This document shows, piece by piece, positions 25,501-32,076 of a stretch of DNA of 34,229 bases. The position numbers were made by a program, and so were the translations under genes. Origin of the DNA: a virus. Numbering within the stretch: position 1 is the first letter of the stretch; each line of letters begins with the position of its first letter. Under the pieces are notes generated by a model. The model made no database searches, had not been told where the DNA came from, and worked only from the letters and a program-made list of their open reading frames with translations. The stretch covers positions 1 to 34,229 of the IMG/VR virus record IMGVR_UViG_3300021425_000099. One strand, given 5' to 3'.

Positions 25501-27128
25501 GTGGCGGATTAAATATCTTCCCCGCCGCAACCTCGGCTGTTTATTTTGGCAGAGATGGCGCGACAACTAACGTCAGCATTTACAACGGCAACCTAGTGAT
25601 GGGAACGGGTGATACCACCATCATTTCGTCTGCCAGAAACGTAGAGAACATTAATCACTTTGGCGTCGCAAATACGACGACTGTTAATCAAAAGCGAGCA
25701 ACATTTACCTACGGGGCCAGCGATTCAAACTTCCAGCTTGCTATAGCAAATGGTAGCGGTAGCACTAGCAATTCTGAGCAGGCTTGGCTTGGCCTCTACT
25801 ACGGATCAAATAAGCGAAGTGGTATTTCGTTTTTACGATCTGGTAATGCTTATGGCGGTGACATGGTGTTCACCACCAGTCAAAACAACACGCGAATGAC
25901 TATCGCGGGTCAGACAGGCAACATTGGAATCGGTGTAACTCCCAATGCGTCATATAAGTTATACGTCGGCGGTTCGATCGCTCAGTCATCAGGAAGCATC
26001 TATTCGTATGGCGATATCGTTATTGGTCAGGGCGGTCTGAAAAGAGGCTCAACAGATTTAATAACGAGCGCTTTGGAATTAAGGAATATCACAAAGGCCA
26101 CAATCGGCTCTCCTTTGTCAGGAACCTTCCCCGACACAAACGCACAGCTAGATATTGCGTCAACAACAGCCCAAACCAACTTTAGCTCTAAAGCGCTGAG
26201 TTACGGCTCTGATCGGGCTTCTATTGTTGTGGATGCGCGGCATGGCTCAACAAAAGACGGGGTGCTCGGCTACGCTGGGCCTATGATGGATTTTCGCGCA
26301 CACAACGCCAGCTATCAGTGGTCTGTTGCTCAAATCATTGGCACGGTTGACCCAGAGAACGGCAGTACTTTCCAAGGCGGCCTTGTATTTTCTACGTCAG
26401 GCGGCGGTACAGCTAATCCTACGGGACGAAGAAATCAAGGTGCCGCACCTACTGCTCGAATGCTTATTGGCGCAGGCGGTAACGTCACGATCCTTACTGG
26501 CGATCTTAAGTTTGGCAACAGCCTAACGAGTGTAATTACCTCAGCCAGAGAAATTCGCAATGTGGAAAACGCGAATATAGGTAACTTGCGCGTAGGATAT
26601 AGCTCTCTAGGTACAACATCTACATATGACAACAGCATAGAATCGACGGGTAGCTATCTTCTTCTGCAACGAAACCAATCTGCACCAATTGAAATTTGGG
26701 GTAGTCGAGCCGAACTGCGTTCAGCGACATATTTCGGTTCGTTGTCTGACGCGCATGGATATGTAGACACGAGCGGCAACGCTACCTTTGAGGGAAATGT
26801 CACAGCGTATGGCTCACCGTCTGACATAAGACTAAAAGAAAACGTCGAGCGTATTGCTGACCCCATTGCGAAAGTTAAGAAGTTGGATGGCGTCACGTTT
26901 AACTACAAGAAAGACGGGGGGCGGTCTACTGGCTTAATTGCACAGCAGTTATTAGAGGTTCTGCCAGAGGTCGTCTATGAGACTGAAGATTTGGCGACAG
27001 GCGAAGAACATTATGCGGTACGATACGGCAACGTAGTCGGCCTGCTAGTTGAGGCAATGAAAGAACAGCAAGATACAATCGAATCACTAACCAAGCGAAT
27101 AGAGGAGCTTGAAAATGGCGATAACTAA
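16527..27128 (+). CDS. Giant gpJ-like central fibre with C-terminal S74 chaperone domain
   Basis: 3533 residues, 31% of the genome. A hydrophobic Ala/Gly-rich N-terminus (about 1-50, gpI-like) leads into a gpJ-type hub domain (about 60-480: GSRKLVYGQLRVGGQ, NPALCVRDYLVDTKYGLGED). Two fibronectin III-like domains (about 493-590, 592-686) and a short GAVT..KI.DGAVTAGKI repeat (690-745) follow. About 750-3420 is a long beta-repeat shaft with duplicated modules. The end is a Peptidase_S74 intramolecular chaperone with SDIRLKE, Ser3432 and Lys3437 as the likely catalytic pair, then a coiled-coil tail. Self-cleavage would release it after trimer folding. It binds the host. Confidence 0.93.
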   Translation: MAVSAVAGLASAIGAAAAGLAFFTFEALTVGAFFGYFALGAGLSALSRALAPTPKLGSQMRGLTQTTREPAGSRKLVYGQLRVGGQVVFIANSGTDNEYLHLVIVFAAHEIESFEEFWFNDNKVYENNAVVSAWSDYVTIAKFDGSQTTADSTLTSVSNQWTNNHILNGMAYAHVRLKWDADQYPQGVPNISAVIKGKKVYDPRDSNQSATDASTWTYSQNPALCVRDYLVDTKYGLGEDRTLIDSTALTAAANLCEESISLDGGGTQDRYRLNGQIDTANQIKDNIEQMLSAMGGTMSYSGGKYFLRGAEYITPTVTFDEADCVADIQLQTKQSRRGAYNGVKGIFVSEEKDYKVLDYPAQISSTYATEDGDPIYLDMPLPFVTNNVQAQRIAKIALLKSRQQTVISMVVNLKGLRVKVGDTINVSNTHLGYSNKVFEVIDYSLAIADGGTLAVSLTCIETASAIYDWTTSDQEDFLSGGTLPLYDGRTVDNVTSLQHSVVGLKGPDGKLITSVDLTWTAPNDAFVEFYVVTYEKDSDGDVYEVQTRNPRVRLSELTIGSAYTFTVKAQNLIGVRSSGTTLNVASLAGDTTAPAVPTSPSTTGGIRQITVEWTEATDEDLALTLIYYNDTDNLSTATRSKTRGEEFVYTLADGETSPKTKYFWLSSIDYSGNESAKTSSFTGTSVRTKENDIADGEVTTGKIENGAVTEVKIEDGAVTAGKITVGELSAITADIGDITAGTLQANTSTPIPDANDSPSGSETGAFIDLDNGKFVFGDANKHLLYDGSTLVVKGELEADILDVIDATITGQLTANAISAGAVTVESLSAGVFAEFDDRYGTSGGFYVTDTDEFFDGNSTKYVTVGTVAHSTDDIYFECRLNHSWSWPRNDTGDKLNANVSFEYSTDNSTWTTVPSSTTQVATATGVVAQYATLYSIAEDITYTMTGSALTAGNYYFRVKIVAQNSTNAFQLAAFGSGSGVPIAFEVQESSGLSAAGGNADTLDGLDSTQFLRSDTNDTFDGNLTITGDLILQGGIDQYNVTNLTVDDKTITVNAGSTQALSDGAGLIVDRGTAADASITWDETNDEFDFSHDVTAPNLSISNWNTAYTYSQVGHLPLAGGTVTGAVTVQDNVTADSADINEIYIGKGNQNADQNARNIGASSSYLLLQRDADIPIELWGSKVESRSTHYFGSQAGGKYINTAGAAVLGDVTTADIDSVGTANFGNSGSGAYKLNIHTTGNQDAIAIYATSTSGTSDQSAIRFFNDGGLSAHIGLAVDAGRLLPNTAANDFAIKTFGSLHLGNGNGTNLFTFTNTGNMKVGNDTVLTSNKALTNIASIDMPTSGSQIMVNAYSTTSQEGGGIFFRDGFDSSAKYNLSIMARSRADDGSTDGLSINGYEGIAFSTGSNSYNERLFIDSSGNFDFNDGAISNAGAITSEGAITAGDGSTSLGYYVGANQVINGSRVATFAQVISSGTLSGTSLYFNNSHSKTKIRLLGSTDGAHNIGTESYNNTYGPNSWTGGTIGHRFYGTPTSLIARLGTGGASGDLNSEFYGSVKIDQTSSSLIDHLVLENDNAGGAGGAIAFKQLGGTKAKLKSYFGSNQWTFAIDTEDTTNAFEIYDDGTVNISGALESGGTTILSSTRRFYASNGTSVKAAYSFDGDSGTGISRTAAGRIDFLSSGAIKAYIKTGTSNPISPTMYVDGRTEINGVVTWTGGSSTNANTAYGWGDHSTQGYLTSSSSIAATQLTGTINNNRLSSDVLITDGGTYSTGFAADLDTITGFRIHRVTGFTGTDHRAFTGHHNLIQIPNTSSSGPYEVQLAFTTVSSGTPEFKFRSSGVTWSDWVKVFNDGYHPNADKWTTARTLSLTGAITGSVSWDGSANASLATTVGDLGSITVTDLTVDGTTNASVRIDRASTSHHNNLLYYTNGSLSWRIWQSGADNTLAIRNEASTTNVITMTNTDTLFANNVTANGSFVTSTASTAVGIYAGSTQILEGSTRNLKNIGTINSGSVTSSGHVKATNFFIGTVTSDLINIHTDSSNGQIATYRNNAGYFLHRTYADYNNDGTTVELQQRVGNDGNYSSIGNFTAHDFHLRTNNTNRISIGSAGNVSISNALSIVNGIDSNTGGAGANLFRANTSDGRVLRLRDRTDNGGNIIQFEQNNGSGIWEVVGRSSQFYVYKNSGTGAGLKWNIDSSGNHTFNGDMALVNQVTLGTNLSTTNAGRLRVEGTFANTGAASHPRITFNDDNFGIGAGGWATTGNNDDLYLWSYNGAGRKIRFAVTTDGGTDVTNAAWTTNATIDNDGNFDLARGALEVGGNTVIATTRRFYASNGTVAKAAFSFDGESSTGMYKYGTNQIGFTAGGSLMAYVQNVSGSAALIVQGQINASGGNSGNWNTAYGWGDHSTAGYLQTNDNITVGTISSGAITTSANFLMTGGYSIYLGTTSRFSSDNNGGFGINYGTTGGTATASLSIYNNTTATIQLNRNGTISSGAITSSGALTTSTGVIMNNGGDKYWVRWSSASTTGLYYRQTPAQKLQFLFGGSERWGVDASGNMNAYNNITAGGSFVTATSSSALGIYAGSTQVFEGSTRNLKNIGTISSGAITSSGHIKTTGGDFKIGGDSVITSNRDVYARRLFYSDYADFSGILYLRNTINVLNATDNGWNTFAARSNGRFNLTIGSLSSNSTGQFENIGIGIAPSTPAIKVYHTDNFEAGEFITNAGGSLIRYRDNTSTSIEIGIQGGVPVIRTGSQARLTVDGSDLKINSGALKIANTSVITSGRFLENVTLEAGAAGARFKHSDWHQSTDGRNRFYFALNSHTYYRTGNAFIYRNNADGGVATIDAAGRMRLQTSSDQLSIGAGLQIGNNTFTGANGVFASSRIGAMVNGSLTSYVYASTYNDANFPDYGFVFIHGPSTSSYNVWSISPDGPAKGNALNFIYGNGATNIHTTAPKVVFDGSGNVDIKAGALQAFKAGYQLRLRRTDLVDQDWRFYSWSGGLNIFPAATSAVYFGRDGATTNVSIYNGNLVMGTGDTTIISSARNVENINHFGVANTTTVNQKRATFTYGASDSNFQLAIANGSGSTSNSEQAWLGLYYGSNKRSGISFLRSGNAYGGDMVFTTSQNNTRMTIAGQTGNIGIGVTPNASYKLYVGGSIAQSSGSIYSYGDIVIGQGGLKRGSTDLITSALELRNITKATIGSPLSGTFPDTNAQLDIASTTAQTNFSSKALSYGSDRASIVVDARHGSTKDGVLGYAGPMMDFRAHNASYQWSVAQIIGTVDPENGSTFQGGLVFSTSGGGTANPTGRRNQGAAPTARMLIGAGGNVTILTGDLKFGNSLTSVITSAREIRNVENANIGNLRVGYSSLGTTSTYDNSIESTGSYLLLQRNQSAPIEIWGSRAELRSATYFGSLSDAHGYVDTSGNATFEGNVTAYGSPSDIRLKENVERIADPIAKVKKLDGVTFNYKKDGGRSTGLIAQQLLEVLPEVVYETEDLATGEEHYAVRYGNVVGLLVEAMKEQQDTIESLTKRIEELENGDN
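23976..24011 (+). repeat. 36-bp direct repeat in fibre gene, copy 1
   Basis: Starts GGCACCATCTCCTCGGGC and ends in ACTAGCAGTGGG; matches 24306-24341 with one mismatch, in the same frame (GTISSGAITSSG). A third, partial copy starts at 23772. Identity at synonymous sites implies recent duplication or gene conversion. Confidence 0.85.
24306..24341 (+). repeat. 36-bp direct repeat in fibre gene, copy 2
   Basis: Second copy, 330 bp (110 codons) after the first, so recombination between the two would delete or add 110 residues in frame. Confidence 0.85.
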
Positions 27129-27384
27129 TACACGCGCAGTTCAGCGCATTGAGACATACCCTGCGGCTGACGCAGACAGCGATGCCACTTTAATGGTGGT
27201 ATACGAGCATACGTTTGACGACTCAACAGATGACGCTCTGCCTGTGACTAGCACAGTGGTGAAGCATCTACAGCGCTACGTCGTAACGACTGACGACGAT
27301 GGCAACGAGACATCGACAGCAACAGACGTGACTGGCGAGGCGCAACTGGTACAGGATATCTGCGCGGCTGTCTGGACTGACTAA
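27115..27384 (+). CDS. Small acidic fibre-associated protein
   Basis: 89 residues from the ATG at 27115, preferred over the upstream TTG because GGAG lies seven bases before it. The start overlaps the fibre's last codons. Strand-rich and acidic (ADADSDATLMVVYEHTFDDS), with VKHLQRYVVTTDDDGNETS and a C-terminal AQLVQDICAAVW helix. It looks like a minor tail or fibre accessory protein by position; no family recognised. Confidence 0.6.
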   Translation: MAITNTRAVQRIETYPAADADSDATLMVVYEHTFDDSTDDALPVTSTVVKHLQRYVVTTDDDGNETSTATDVTGEAQLVQDICAAVWTD

Positions 27385-27950
27385 TGCCGTTACAGACATC
27401 GGGTGCGATATCACTGCAAGACTTGCAGGACGAGTTCAATATCGGCTCGCACCCTATTACGCTCACTGAGTATGCGGGACTTAGAACGTCAGGCAGTGGC
27501 ACGACTATCAGCTTGTCAGACTATTACGGCGCTACAAACTCGCCTGTCGTAACGCAGGGGACACTGCAACAGCAATTCTCGACGATCTATGGCTTTAATG
27601 ATGCGAATAGCGTCGGGTCAGTGTCTCCGAGTAACTGGATGAATGCCAGCGGTGAGGTTCGCACGATTAAAGAGATCGCGAGGGTACAGGCATCGTCTGG
27701 TCTGTTCTTTCAGTTTGAGCTTAGTTATTCATCGGCAGTGCCAGCGAATGACTTCACCAGCATTCAGTTTACGGCCAACGGTACGCTGACCACGCTGACA
27801 TCGGCAGAGTCATCCACTACGACAACGCAGGGCGGATTCGGTCGGCGCTGGACGTGGAGCTTTGCCAACGGTCTGGACACCACAGAGCTTGCCAATATAG
27901 CGGCTGAGTTTGATGGGTCAGGTAACGTCACGATCACGGTGAACGCATGA
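27384..27950 (+). CDS. Virion protein with ISLxDLQxEF-type N-terminus
   Basis: 188 residues. The N-terminal 50 (SGAISLQDLQDEFNIGSHPI, then SLSDYYGA) match a short module common at the start of tail or appendage proteins of aquatic phages. The rest is beta-rich (VTQGTLQQQFSTIYGFNDAN, FFQFELSYSS, ITVNA). Starts in a TAATG overlap and ends in an ATGA overlap with its neighbours, so it is co-translated with the fibre-associated genes. A surface or fibre-tip role is likely. Confidence 0.65.
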   Translation: MPLQTSGAISLQDLQDEFNIGSHPITLTEYAGLRTSGSGTTISLSDYYGATNSPVVTQGTLQQQFSTIYGFNDANSVGSVSPSNWMNASGEVRTIKEIARVQASSGLFFQFELSYSSAVPANDFTSIQFTANGTLTTLTSAESSTTTTQGGFGRRWTWSFANGLDTTELANIAAEFDGSGNVTITVNA

Positions 27951-28189
27951 GGACGCTGATATACGATACGCCAGCGGATGATGCCACGCACCTAGAGGGA
28001 TTCGTGGAGTCTGAAGCTATAACGCAGGAGGCTCCTGTACCATTCCGCGTGCCGATGATTAAGACAAATGGCGTCAATGACATGGAGGCCACCATCGCTC
28101 TCGTGCATTTGATGGAGGATCGCATTGACGAGGACATCGCTGACGGATCAGTTATCGGAAGGGTGCCGATAGATCCAACTACGGTGTAA
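27947..28189 (+). CDS. Small protein of fibre module, unknown
   Basis: 80 residues (MRTLIYDTPADDATHLEGFV...), acidic, with a helical centre (MEATIALVHLMEDRIDEDIA) and a C-terminal GRVPIDPTTV. It overlaps the preceding virion gene by four bases. No family recognised. Its position at the end of a coupled three-gene set downstream of the fibre suggests an assembly or decoration role. Confidence 0.55.
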   Translation: MRTLIYDTPADDATHLEGFVESEAITQEAPVPFRVPMIKTNGVNDMEATIALVHLMEDRIDEDIADGSVIGRVPIDPTTV

Positions 28190-28236
28190 ACTACACACGG
28201 CACAACGCCATACAATTTCTGCCTAAGAGGGGAAAC

Positions 28237-28452
28237 ATGGAAAATCAAAATCAAGTAACTGAGGAGCAGTTTGTTCTAGCGCAACGCATGGAATCACTTG
28301 CTCGACAAAACGCACAACAGGCTTTGCGCATTGCTGATTTAGAGGCACAGATCGCGCTGACACAAGCCAAAGCACAGCAGTCCGAACAACCTCAAGCAGA
28401 GGAAGTCTCCGATGACGACTATGAGGACGTTGTGCCTGACACTGTTAATTAG
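28237..28452 (+). CDS. Short coiled-coil protein
   Basis: 71 residues; about 14-47 form a Gln/Ala/Leu-rich coiled coil (MESLARQNAQQALRIADLEA). The tail is very acidic (EEVSDDDYEDVVPD). AGAGGGG lies five bases before the ATG, and a TACAAT lies upstream in the 47-bp gap. Its C-terminus overlaps the signal peptide region of the next gene. No family recognised; oligomerisation is likely. Confidence 0.65.
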   Translation: MENQNQVTEEQFVLAQRMESLARQNAQQALRIADLEAQIALTQAKAQQSEQPQAEEVSDDDYEDVVPDTVN

Positions 28453-29098
28453 TGTCTCTGTTCCTGCCTTCGGGCAGGATATAGAACCTGCGCCTGAGAT
28501 TGACCCACCGCCGTCATTACCTACTGAAGACGGACCAGAAATGGAAGACGGCATAAGAAACGAAGGCGACTTAAACACTAACAACATCAACTCAAACAAC
28601 GGCAACAGCACGGTCAATAATTCAGGACCGAATGCTGGCTCGCGTATGCCTGCAAATACTGCTGTCAGTCCATCGCTTATGTCTGGCGGTAGCGAGTCGT
28701 GCTTGCAGTCAATGTCAGGTGGCGTGCAATTAGTTGGCTTTGGTGTGTCGTCGGGTAAATACGTGCAGGACATAGAGTGCAACAGACGCGCCTTTGCTCG
28801 CGTCATGGCGGATCTCGGTTTGAAGGTTCCAGCCGTTAGCTTGCTCTGCCAGAACAAAGACGTTTGGCGAGCAATGCTCATGGCGGCGACACCGTGTCCA
28901 GTGGTAAAATACGGAAAGATACTTGTCGGAAAGCGGGCCATGCTTGAGATTAAGAAGCGGCCAAAGCTACTGATACCAGATTACAGTGATGACAGGGAAT
29001 TTTACGACGCCATTCTAGGCATGGGGGTAGAAACAGATGAGGCAGAAACACCTGTTGGCAATCTGTCTGATCGCTATCGGTCCAGCACACGCGAATGA
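28412..29098 (+). CDS. Exported four-cysteine phage protein
   Basis: 228 residues. A Sec signal peptide (MRTLCLTLLISVSVPAFG, about residues 4-21) precedes a Pro/Asp-rich and Asn-rich low-complexity stretch (about 25-75). The folded part has four Cys in SCLQSM, IECNRR, LLCQ and TPCP contexts, enough for two disulfides in the periplasm. Similar proteins occur near lysis genes of other phages and lack a known role. The ATG at 28412 has GAGGA eight bases upstream. It could act on the outer envelope or in superinfection control; this is inference. Confidence 0.75.
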   Translation: MTTMRTLCLTLLISVSVPAFGQDIEPAPEIDPPPSLPTEDGPEMEDGIRNEGDLNTNNINSNNGNSTVNNSGPNAGSRMPANTAVSPSLMSGGSESCLQSMSGGVQLVGFGVSSGKYVQDIECNRRAFARVMADLGLKVPAVSLLCQNKDVWRAMLMAATPCPVVKYGKILVGKRAMLEIKKRPKLLIPDYSDDREFYDAILGMGVETDEAETPVGNLSDRYRSSTRE

Positions 29099-29873
29099 AA
29101 TTGACAACCTAGTCAACGCCTCGCAGGATATACGCGACACCTTCAAGCATGGCATTCAAGTTATAGCAGGAAGTGAAAGCTACGCGTGGCAAGGTTTGTT
29201 GTCACCTGACGGATCTATTGACCAAGGGCTACTTGATAAAGCAAAGCAAGATGCCTACAACGCCGCTGTTCTTGCAGTTAAAAATCAAACCTACACCTAC
29301 GACCCAAACAGTCAGCAATACTTTGAGGATCAAGCATCGAGCGCAATGGACGTTGTGAGCGAAACTATTGATGCATATGTTGAAGCCGCGCAAGTTTTGA
29401 TAGAGGTGGCGACCGTCAACGAGATGGCGCAAGACGCGGCAAATGCTCAAGACGATCGACAGGCGATGGCGCTACAAGACTACATGGCCGCTAACGATGT
29501 CACGCTAGAAGATCAAGAGGTCGATCAATACAACGATGCGCTGGTAGCCGTACATGAGGCGACGCAAGTAGCCGCCGCGTACATGGCTGTAGCTAATGAC
29601 GAGTCGTTGCAAGAAGTGGCAGACGGCATGGCATACGATTTGCGAGTGACGTATCAAGAAGCGGCCAGTGTGTTTTTTGATGCGGCCACACAATCAGTGT
29701 GGATTTCGTTTGACGGTGGCGAAACAATACAGGGCTTAAACCTCGGCAATTACTACGTGTCGGTTGAGGATGTTTTGATCGAGGGCGAACAACAGCCGTT
29801 TTTCACTAGCTCCCCCGAAGGCGGTTGCTGGTTCGAACAAGATCCAGAGGCGTGCTACAACAATGGCGATTGA
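29037..29873 (+). CDS. Second exported protein, helical
   Basis: 278 residues starting with a good signal peptide (MRQKHLLAICLIAIGPAHA, cleavage after the AHA motif). The mature part is acidic, Ala/Gln-rich and mostly helical (about 65-205), with a beta C-terminus containing two Cys (GGCWFEQDPEACYN). It overlaps the previous exported gene by 62 bp. The paired arrangement suggests the two proteins work together in the periplasm or envelope. No family recognised. Confidence 0.7.
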   Translation: MRQKHLLAICLIAIGPAHANEIDNLVNASQDIRDTFKHGIQVIAGSESYAWQGLLSPDGSIDQGLLDKAKQDAYNAAVLAVKNQTYTYDPNSQQYFEDQASSAMDVVSETIDAYVEAAQVLIEVATVNEMAQDAANAQDDRQAMALQDYMAANDVTLEDQEVDQYNDALVAVHEATQVAAAYMAVANDESLQEVADGMAYDLRVTYQEAASVFFDAATQSVWISFDGGETIQGLNLGNYYVSVEDVLIEGEQQPFFTSSPEGGCWFEQDPEACYNNGD

Positions 29874-30396
29874 AGATTTAGAGCTAAACGTCGGCGGCAC
29901 GCAGATCAAGGGCGTGTGGATTGCTATCTTACTGTCGTTTGCGTCAACTATCGGCGGCGGTATTTGGACAGCGTCAGAATTTTTCAGTCGCTTGGAGGCG
30001 CTAGAATCCGCTGTAAGCGACGCTACATCTGGCACGGCAGTCATAGAGGGTAGATTCGAGGACTTGCGTACAGCGCAATCAGAGACGCTACAGGGCTATC
30101 AAGTCAGCATATCTAATATGCAACAGCAGTTAGACGACAACAACATTGCAGACTTGCAGGGCAAGCTGGCAGAGCTATCAACGAACCTGTCTCAAATTAT
30201 GGAGCTACAGCGCGACCTGTTGCCGCTACGTGACAGGGTAGCCGCAGTCGAAAAATCTAATAGCGAGACGGTGCTAGTAGTCAATGGTAAAATAGAGTCA
30301 TTAAGTAACGTGGCCGACAGGATGAATCGCACGTCGAGAGAAATTGACGATTTGTGGTTGGCTATGGACGAACTTGCAAACCCATTAGGACGATGA
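29863..30396 (+). CDS. Membrane-anchored coiled-coil protein
   Basis: 177 residues: a short N-terminus (MAIEDLELNVGGTQIKG), one transmembrane helix (about 17-37, IAILLSFASTIGGGIW) and a long coiled coil (about 38-170). The topology would put the coil in the periplasm, like an i-spanin, though it is larger and lies before the endolysin. The N-terminal GGTQIKGVWIA motif recurs in lysis-region proteins of aquatic phages. The start overlaps the previous stop by 11 bp. Confidence 0.65.
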   Translation: MAIEDLELNVGGTQIKGVWIAILLSFASTIGGGIWTASEFFSRLEALESAVSDATSGTAVIEGRFEDLRTAQSETLQGYQVSISNMQQQLDDNNIADLQGKLAELSTNLSQIMELQRDLLPLRDRVAAVEKSNSETVLVVNGKIESLSNVADRMNRTSREIDDLWLAMDELANPLGR

Positions 30397-30397
30397 C

Positions 30398-30592
30398 ATG
30401 GAAATCAACGAGGCACTCTTGAAACTTGAAGCGCATGAGCGCGAGTGCCTGTTGCGGTACGAAAGCATCCAGCGGCAACTAGACGAACACAACAAGCGAT
30501 TTGACAAGCTAGACGCCGCACTAAATCGTCACCTCATCATCATGGTGTCTATGGTTCCTGTAGTCATCGGATTTGTGGAGTACCTGCGCTAA
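30398..30592 (+). CDS. Tail-anchored small membrane protein (XhlA-like)
   Basis: 64 residues: an amphipathic coiled coil (about 6-44, ALLKLEAHERECLLRYESIQ...FDKLDAALNRH) and a C-terminal transmembrane helix (about 46-61). The order, coil then C-terminal TM, is that of XhlA-type holin helpers. It begins two bases after the preceding stop. In a lysis region with a classical holin nearby, a helper or antiholin role is plausible. Confidence 0.6.
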   Translation: MEINEALLKLEAHERECLLRYESIQRQLDEHNKRFDKLDAALNRHLIIMVSMVPVVIGFVEYLR

Positions 30593-31311
30593 TGTATCAA
30601 TTTCACACTGACCATCCGACTCCTTATGTCTACCTTGATATTGCGCGTGGCGCTATTTCCAACTCCAAGCTGATCCACAAGTTTGGCGCTAACTTCGACA
30701 TTGACCAAGCCGATGACCCTGAAAGCGTATGGACTGGCGGCGGTCTGTATCCTTGGGCGTCACTTTCTAGCGCCCAAACCATTTATTGCGTATCGACTAG
30801 CGCGAGCGACACCACGACGCTAACGCTTGAGGGTCTTGACGCTAACTACGACGAGATCACTGAGACAGTCACGTTGACAGGCTTAACCGCAGTCACCACG
30901 ACTAACCAATTCCTGCGCGTTTTCCGCATGACCTACGACGCAACAAACGTGGGTGACATCGAGGCACGCGTTACGAGCGCGTCAGGGACGATTGTGGCGC
31001 AGATAGCGGCAGGGTATGCACAGACACTCATGGCGGTCTACACGATCCCTAGAGGCTTTACAGGCTATCTAGTGTCGCTTGATGCAACTATCGACGGGAC
31101 GAAGACTTGCCAGATGCTCATGTACCACCGACTGGCAGGCAAGCCGTTTAGAATTGCCCATATCGCAGAGTCAGATGGTCACTACCGCTACGACTTTATC
31201 GCACCCCTAACAGTGCCTGAGAAAACCGACATCGACATTCGCGTCAACGAGGTCAGCGGCAACGACGCACGAGTTACTGCAAACTTTGACATCGTACTAA
31301 TCAAGGACTAA
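30592..31311 (+). CDS. Beta-rich virion-type protein
   Basis: 239 residues. The pattern VWTGGGLYPWASLSSAQTIY, TTTLTLEGLDANYDEITETV, TTNQFLRVFRM, YTIPRGFTGYLVSLDATIDG and LTVPEKTDIDIRVNE is widespread in aquatic phages, where such proteins are annotated as structural or tail-associated. It is beta-sandwich-like with no signal peptide or metal site. Its place between membrane proteins and the holin is odd for a virion protein. Stop-start overlap (TAATG) with the previous gene. Confidence 0.7.
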   Translation: MYQFHTDHPTPYVYLDIARGAISNSKLIHKFGANFDIDQADDPESVWTGGGLYPWASLSSAQTIYCVSTSASDTTTLTLEGLDANYDEITETVTLTGLTAVTTTNQFLRVFRMTYDATNVGDIEARVTSASGTIVAQIAAGYAQTLMAVYTIPRGFTGYLVSLDATIDGTKTCQMLMYHRLAGKPFRIAHIAESDGHYRYDFIAPLTVPEKTDIDIRVNEVSGNDARVTANFDIVLIKD

Positions 31312-31314
31312 ACC

Positions 31315-31713
31315 ATGTGGCAATCGCTAGTTGGGCCAGTTGCTGGACTGCTGGACAAGTTTGTTGAGGATAAAGACCAGAAAGCAAAGCTCGCGCACGA
31401 GATCAGCACGATGGCTGAAAAGCACGCGCAGGAGCTTGCCAAAGCACAGCTAGAGGTCAACAAGGTAGAGGCGGCACACAAGTCGCTATTCGTATCGGGC
31501 TGGCGTCCTGCTGTAGGCTGGTGCTGTGTATTGGGCATGACTGGCAACTTTATGGTCATACCCTTTACTAACTTTGTACTCGCACTGCTGGCGATAGATG
31601 TGACCATCCCACTGATCGACTTAGAGACAATGATGCCCGTCCTTATGGGTATGCTAGGCTTAGGCGCTATGCGAAGCTACGAAAAGACCAAAGGCGTATC
31701 GAGAGAAAAATGA
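31315..31713 (+). CDS. Three-TM holin
   Basis: 132 residues matching the 'holin of 3TMs, for gene-transfer release' family: an N-terminal amphipathic helix (AKLAHEISTMAEKHAQELAK onward), then SLFVSGWRPAVGWCCVLGMT leading into the first membrane helix, a second around 80-97 and a third around 106-121 (MMPVLMGMLGLGAMRSYEK). The SGWRPAVGW motif is diagnostic. It forms lesions in the inner membrane that release the endolysin encoded next (ATGA overlap). Confidence 0.88.
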   Translation: MWQSLVGPVAGLLDKFVEDKDQKAKLAHEISTMAEKHAQELAKAQLEVNKVEAAHKSLFVSGWRPAVGWCCVLGMTGNFMVIPFTNFVLALLAIDVTIPLIDLETMMPVLMGMLGLGAMRSYEKTKGVSREK

Positions 31714-32060
31714 GCTACAAGTATTTTCACGAGTCAGAGTTTCGCTGTCGAGAGACTGGCGAAAATCGAATGAAGCCAGAATTCATAACTATGCTTGACG
31801 AGCTACGTGAGCGATGCGGGTTCAGCTTTACGGTGACGAGCGGCTTTAGATCGGTTGAGCATACGGCAGAGCGTAGCAAGACCAAAGGCGGAACACACAC
31901 GCAGGGCATCGCGGCTGACATTGCTGTGGCTAACGGCGAGCAGAGAATGAAGATCGTGCGAGAAGCCCTAGACATGGGCTTTGGTGGGATTGGCGTGGCT
32001 CGCACCTTCGTCCATGTCGATATGCGAACGACCACGCCAGTGATGTGGACCTACGGCTAG
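31710..32060 (+). CDS. Endolysin, M15-family peptidase
   Basis: 116 residues. The Peptidase_M15_3 pattern is complete: FRCRETGENRMKPEFITMLD, SGFRSVEH, the zinc site HTQGIAAD (H63, D70) and FVHVDMR (H102, D104). It cleaves peptide cross-links of peptidoglycan (D-Ala-D-Ala carboxypeptidase or L-Ala-D-Glu type). There is no signal peptide, so it needs the holin for release. Single-domain and short, as usual for phages of Gram-negative hosts. Confidence 0.92.
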   Translation: MSYKYFHESEFRCRETGENRMKPEFITMLDELRERCGFSFTVTSGFRSVEHTAERSKTKGGTHTQGIAADIAVANGEQRMKIVREALDMGFGGIGVARTFVHVDMRTTTPVMWTYG

Positions 32061-32076
32061 GGCCGCTTACGCGGCC
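32061..32076. terminator. Hairpin between convergent genes
   Basis: GGCCGC-TTAC-GCGGCC is a perfect 6-bp stem with a 4-nt loop, directly after the endolysin stop and overlapping the stop of the leftward gene. Neither strand has a T-tract. It may slow polymerase from both sides or protect the 3' ends of both mRNAs. Confidence 0.5.

Noticed and set aside
16527-27128. Diversity-generating retroelement target in the fibre
   Set aside because: No reverse transcriptase gene and no template/variable repeat pair; the repeats seen are in-frame shaft modules.
28339-28941. 200-codon leftward frame
   Set aside because: Antisense to the exported protein at 28412, which has a clear signal peptide and ribosome site.
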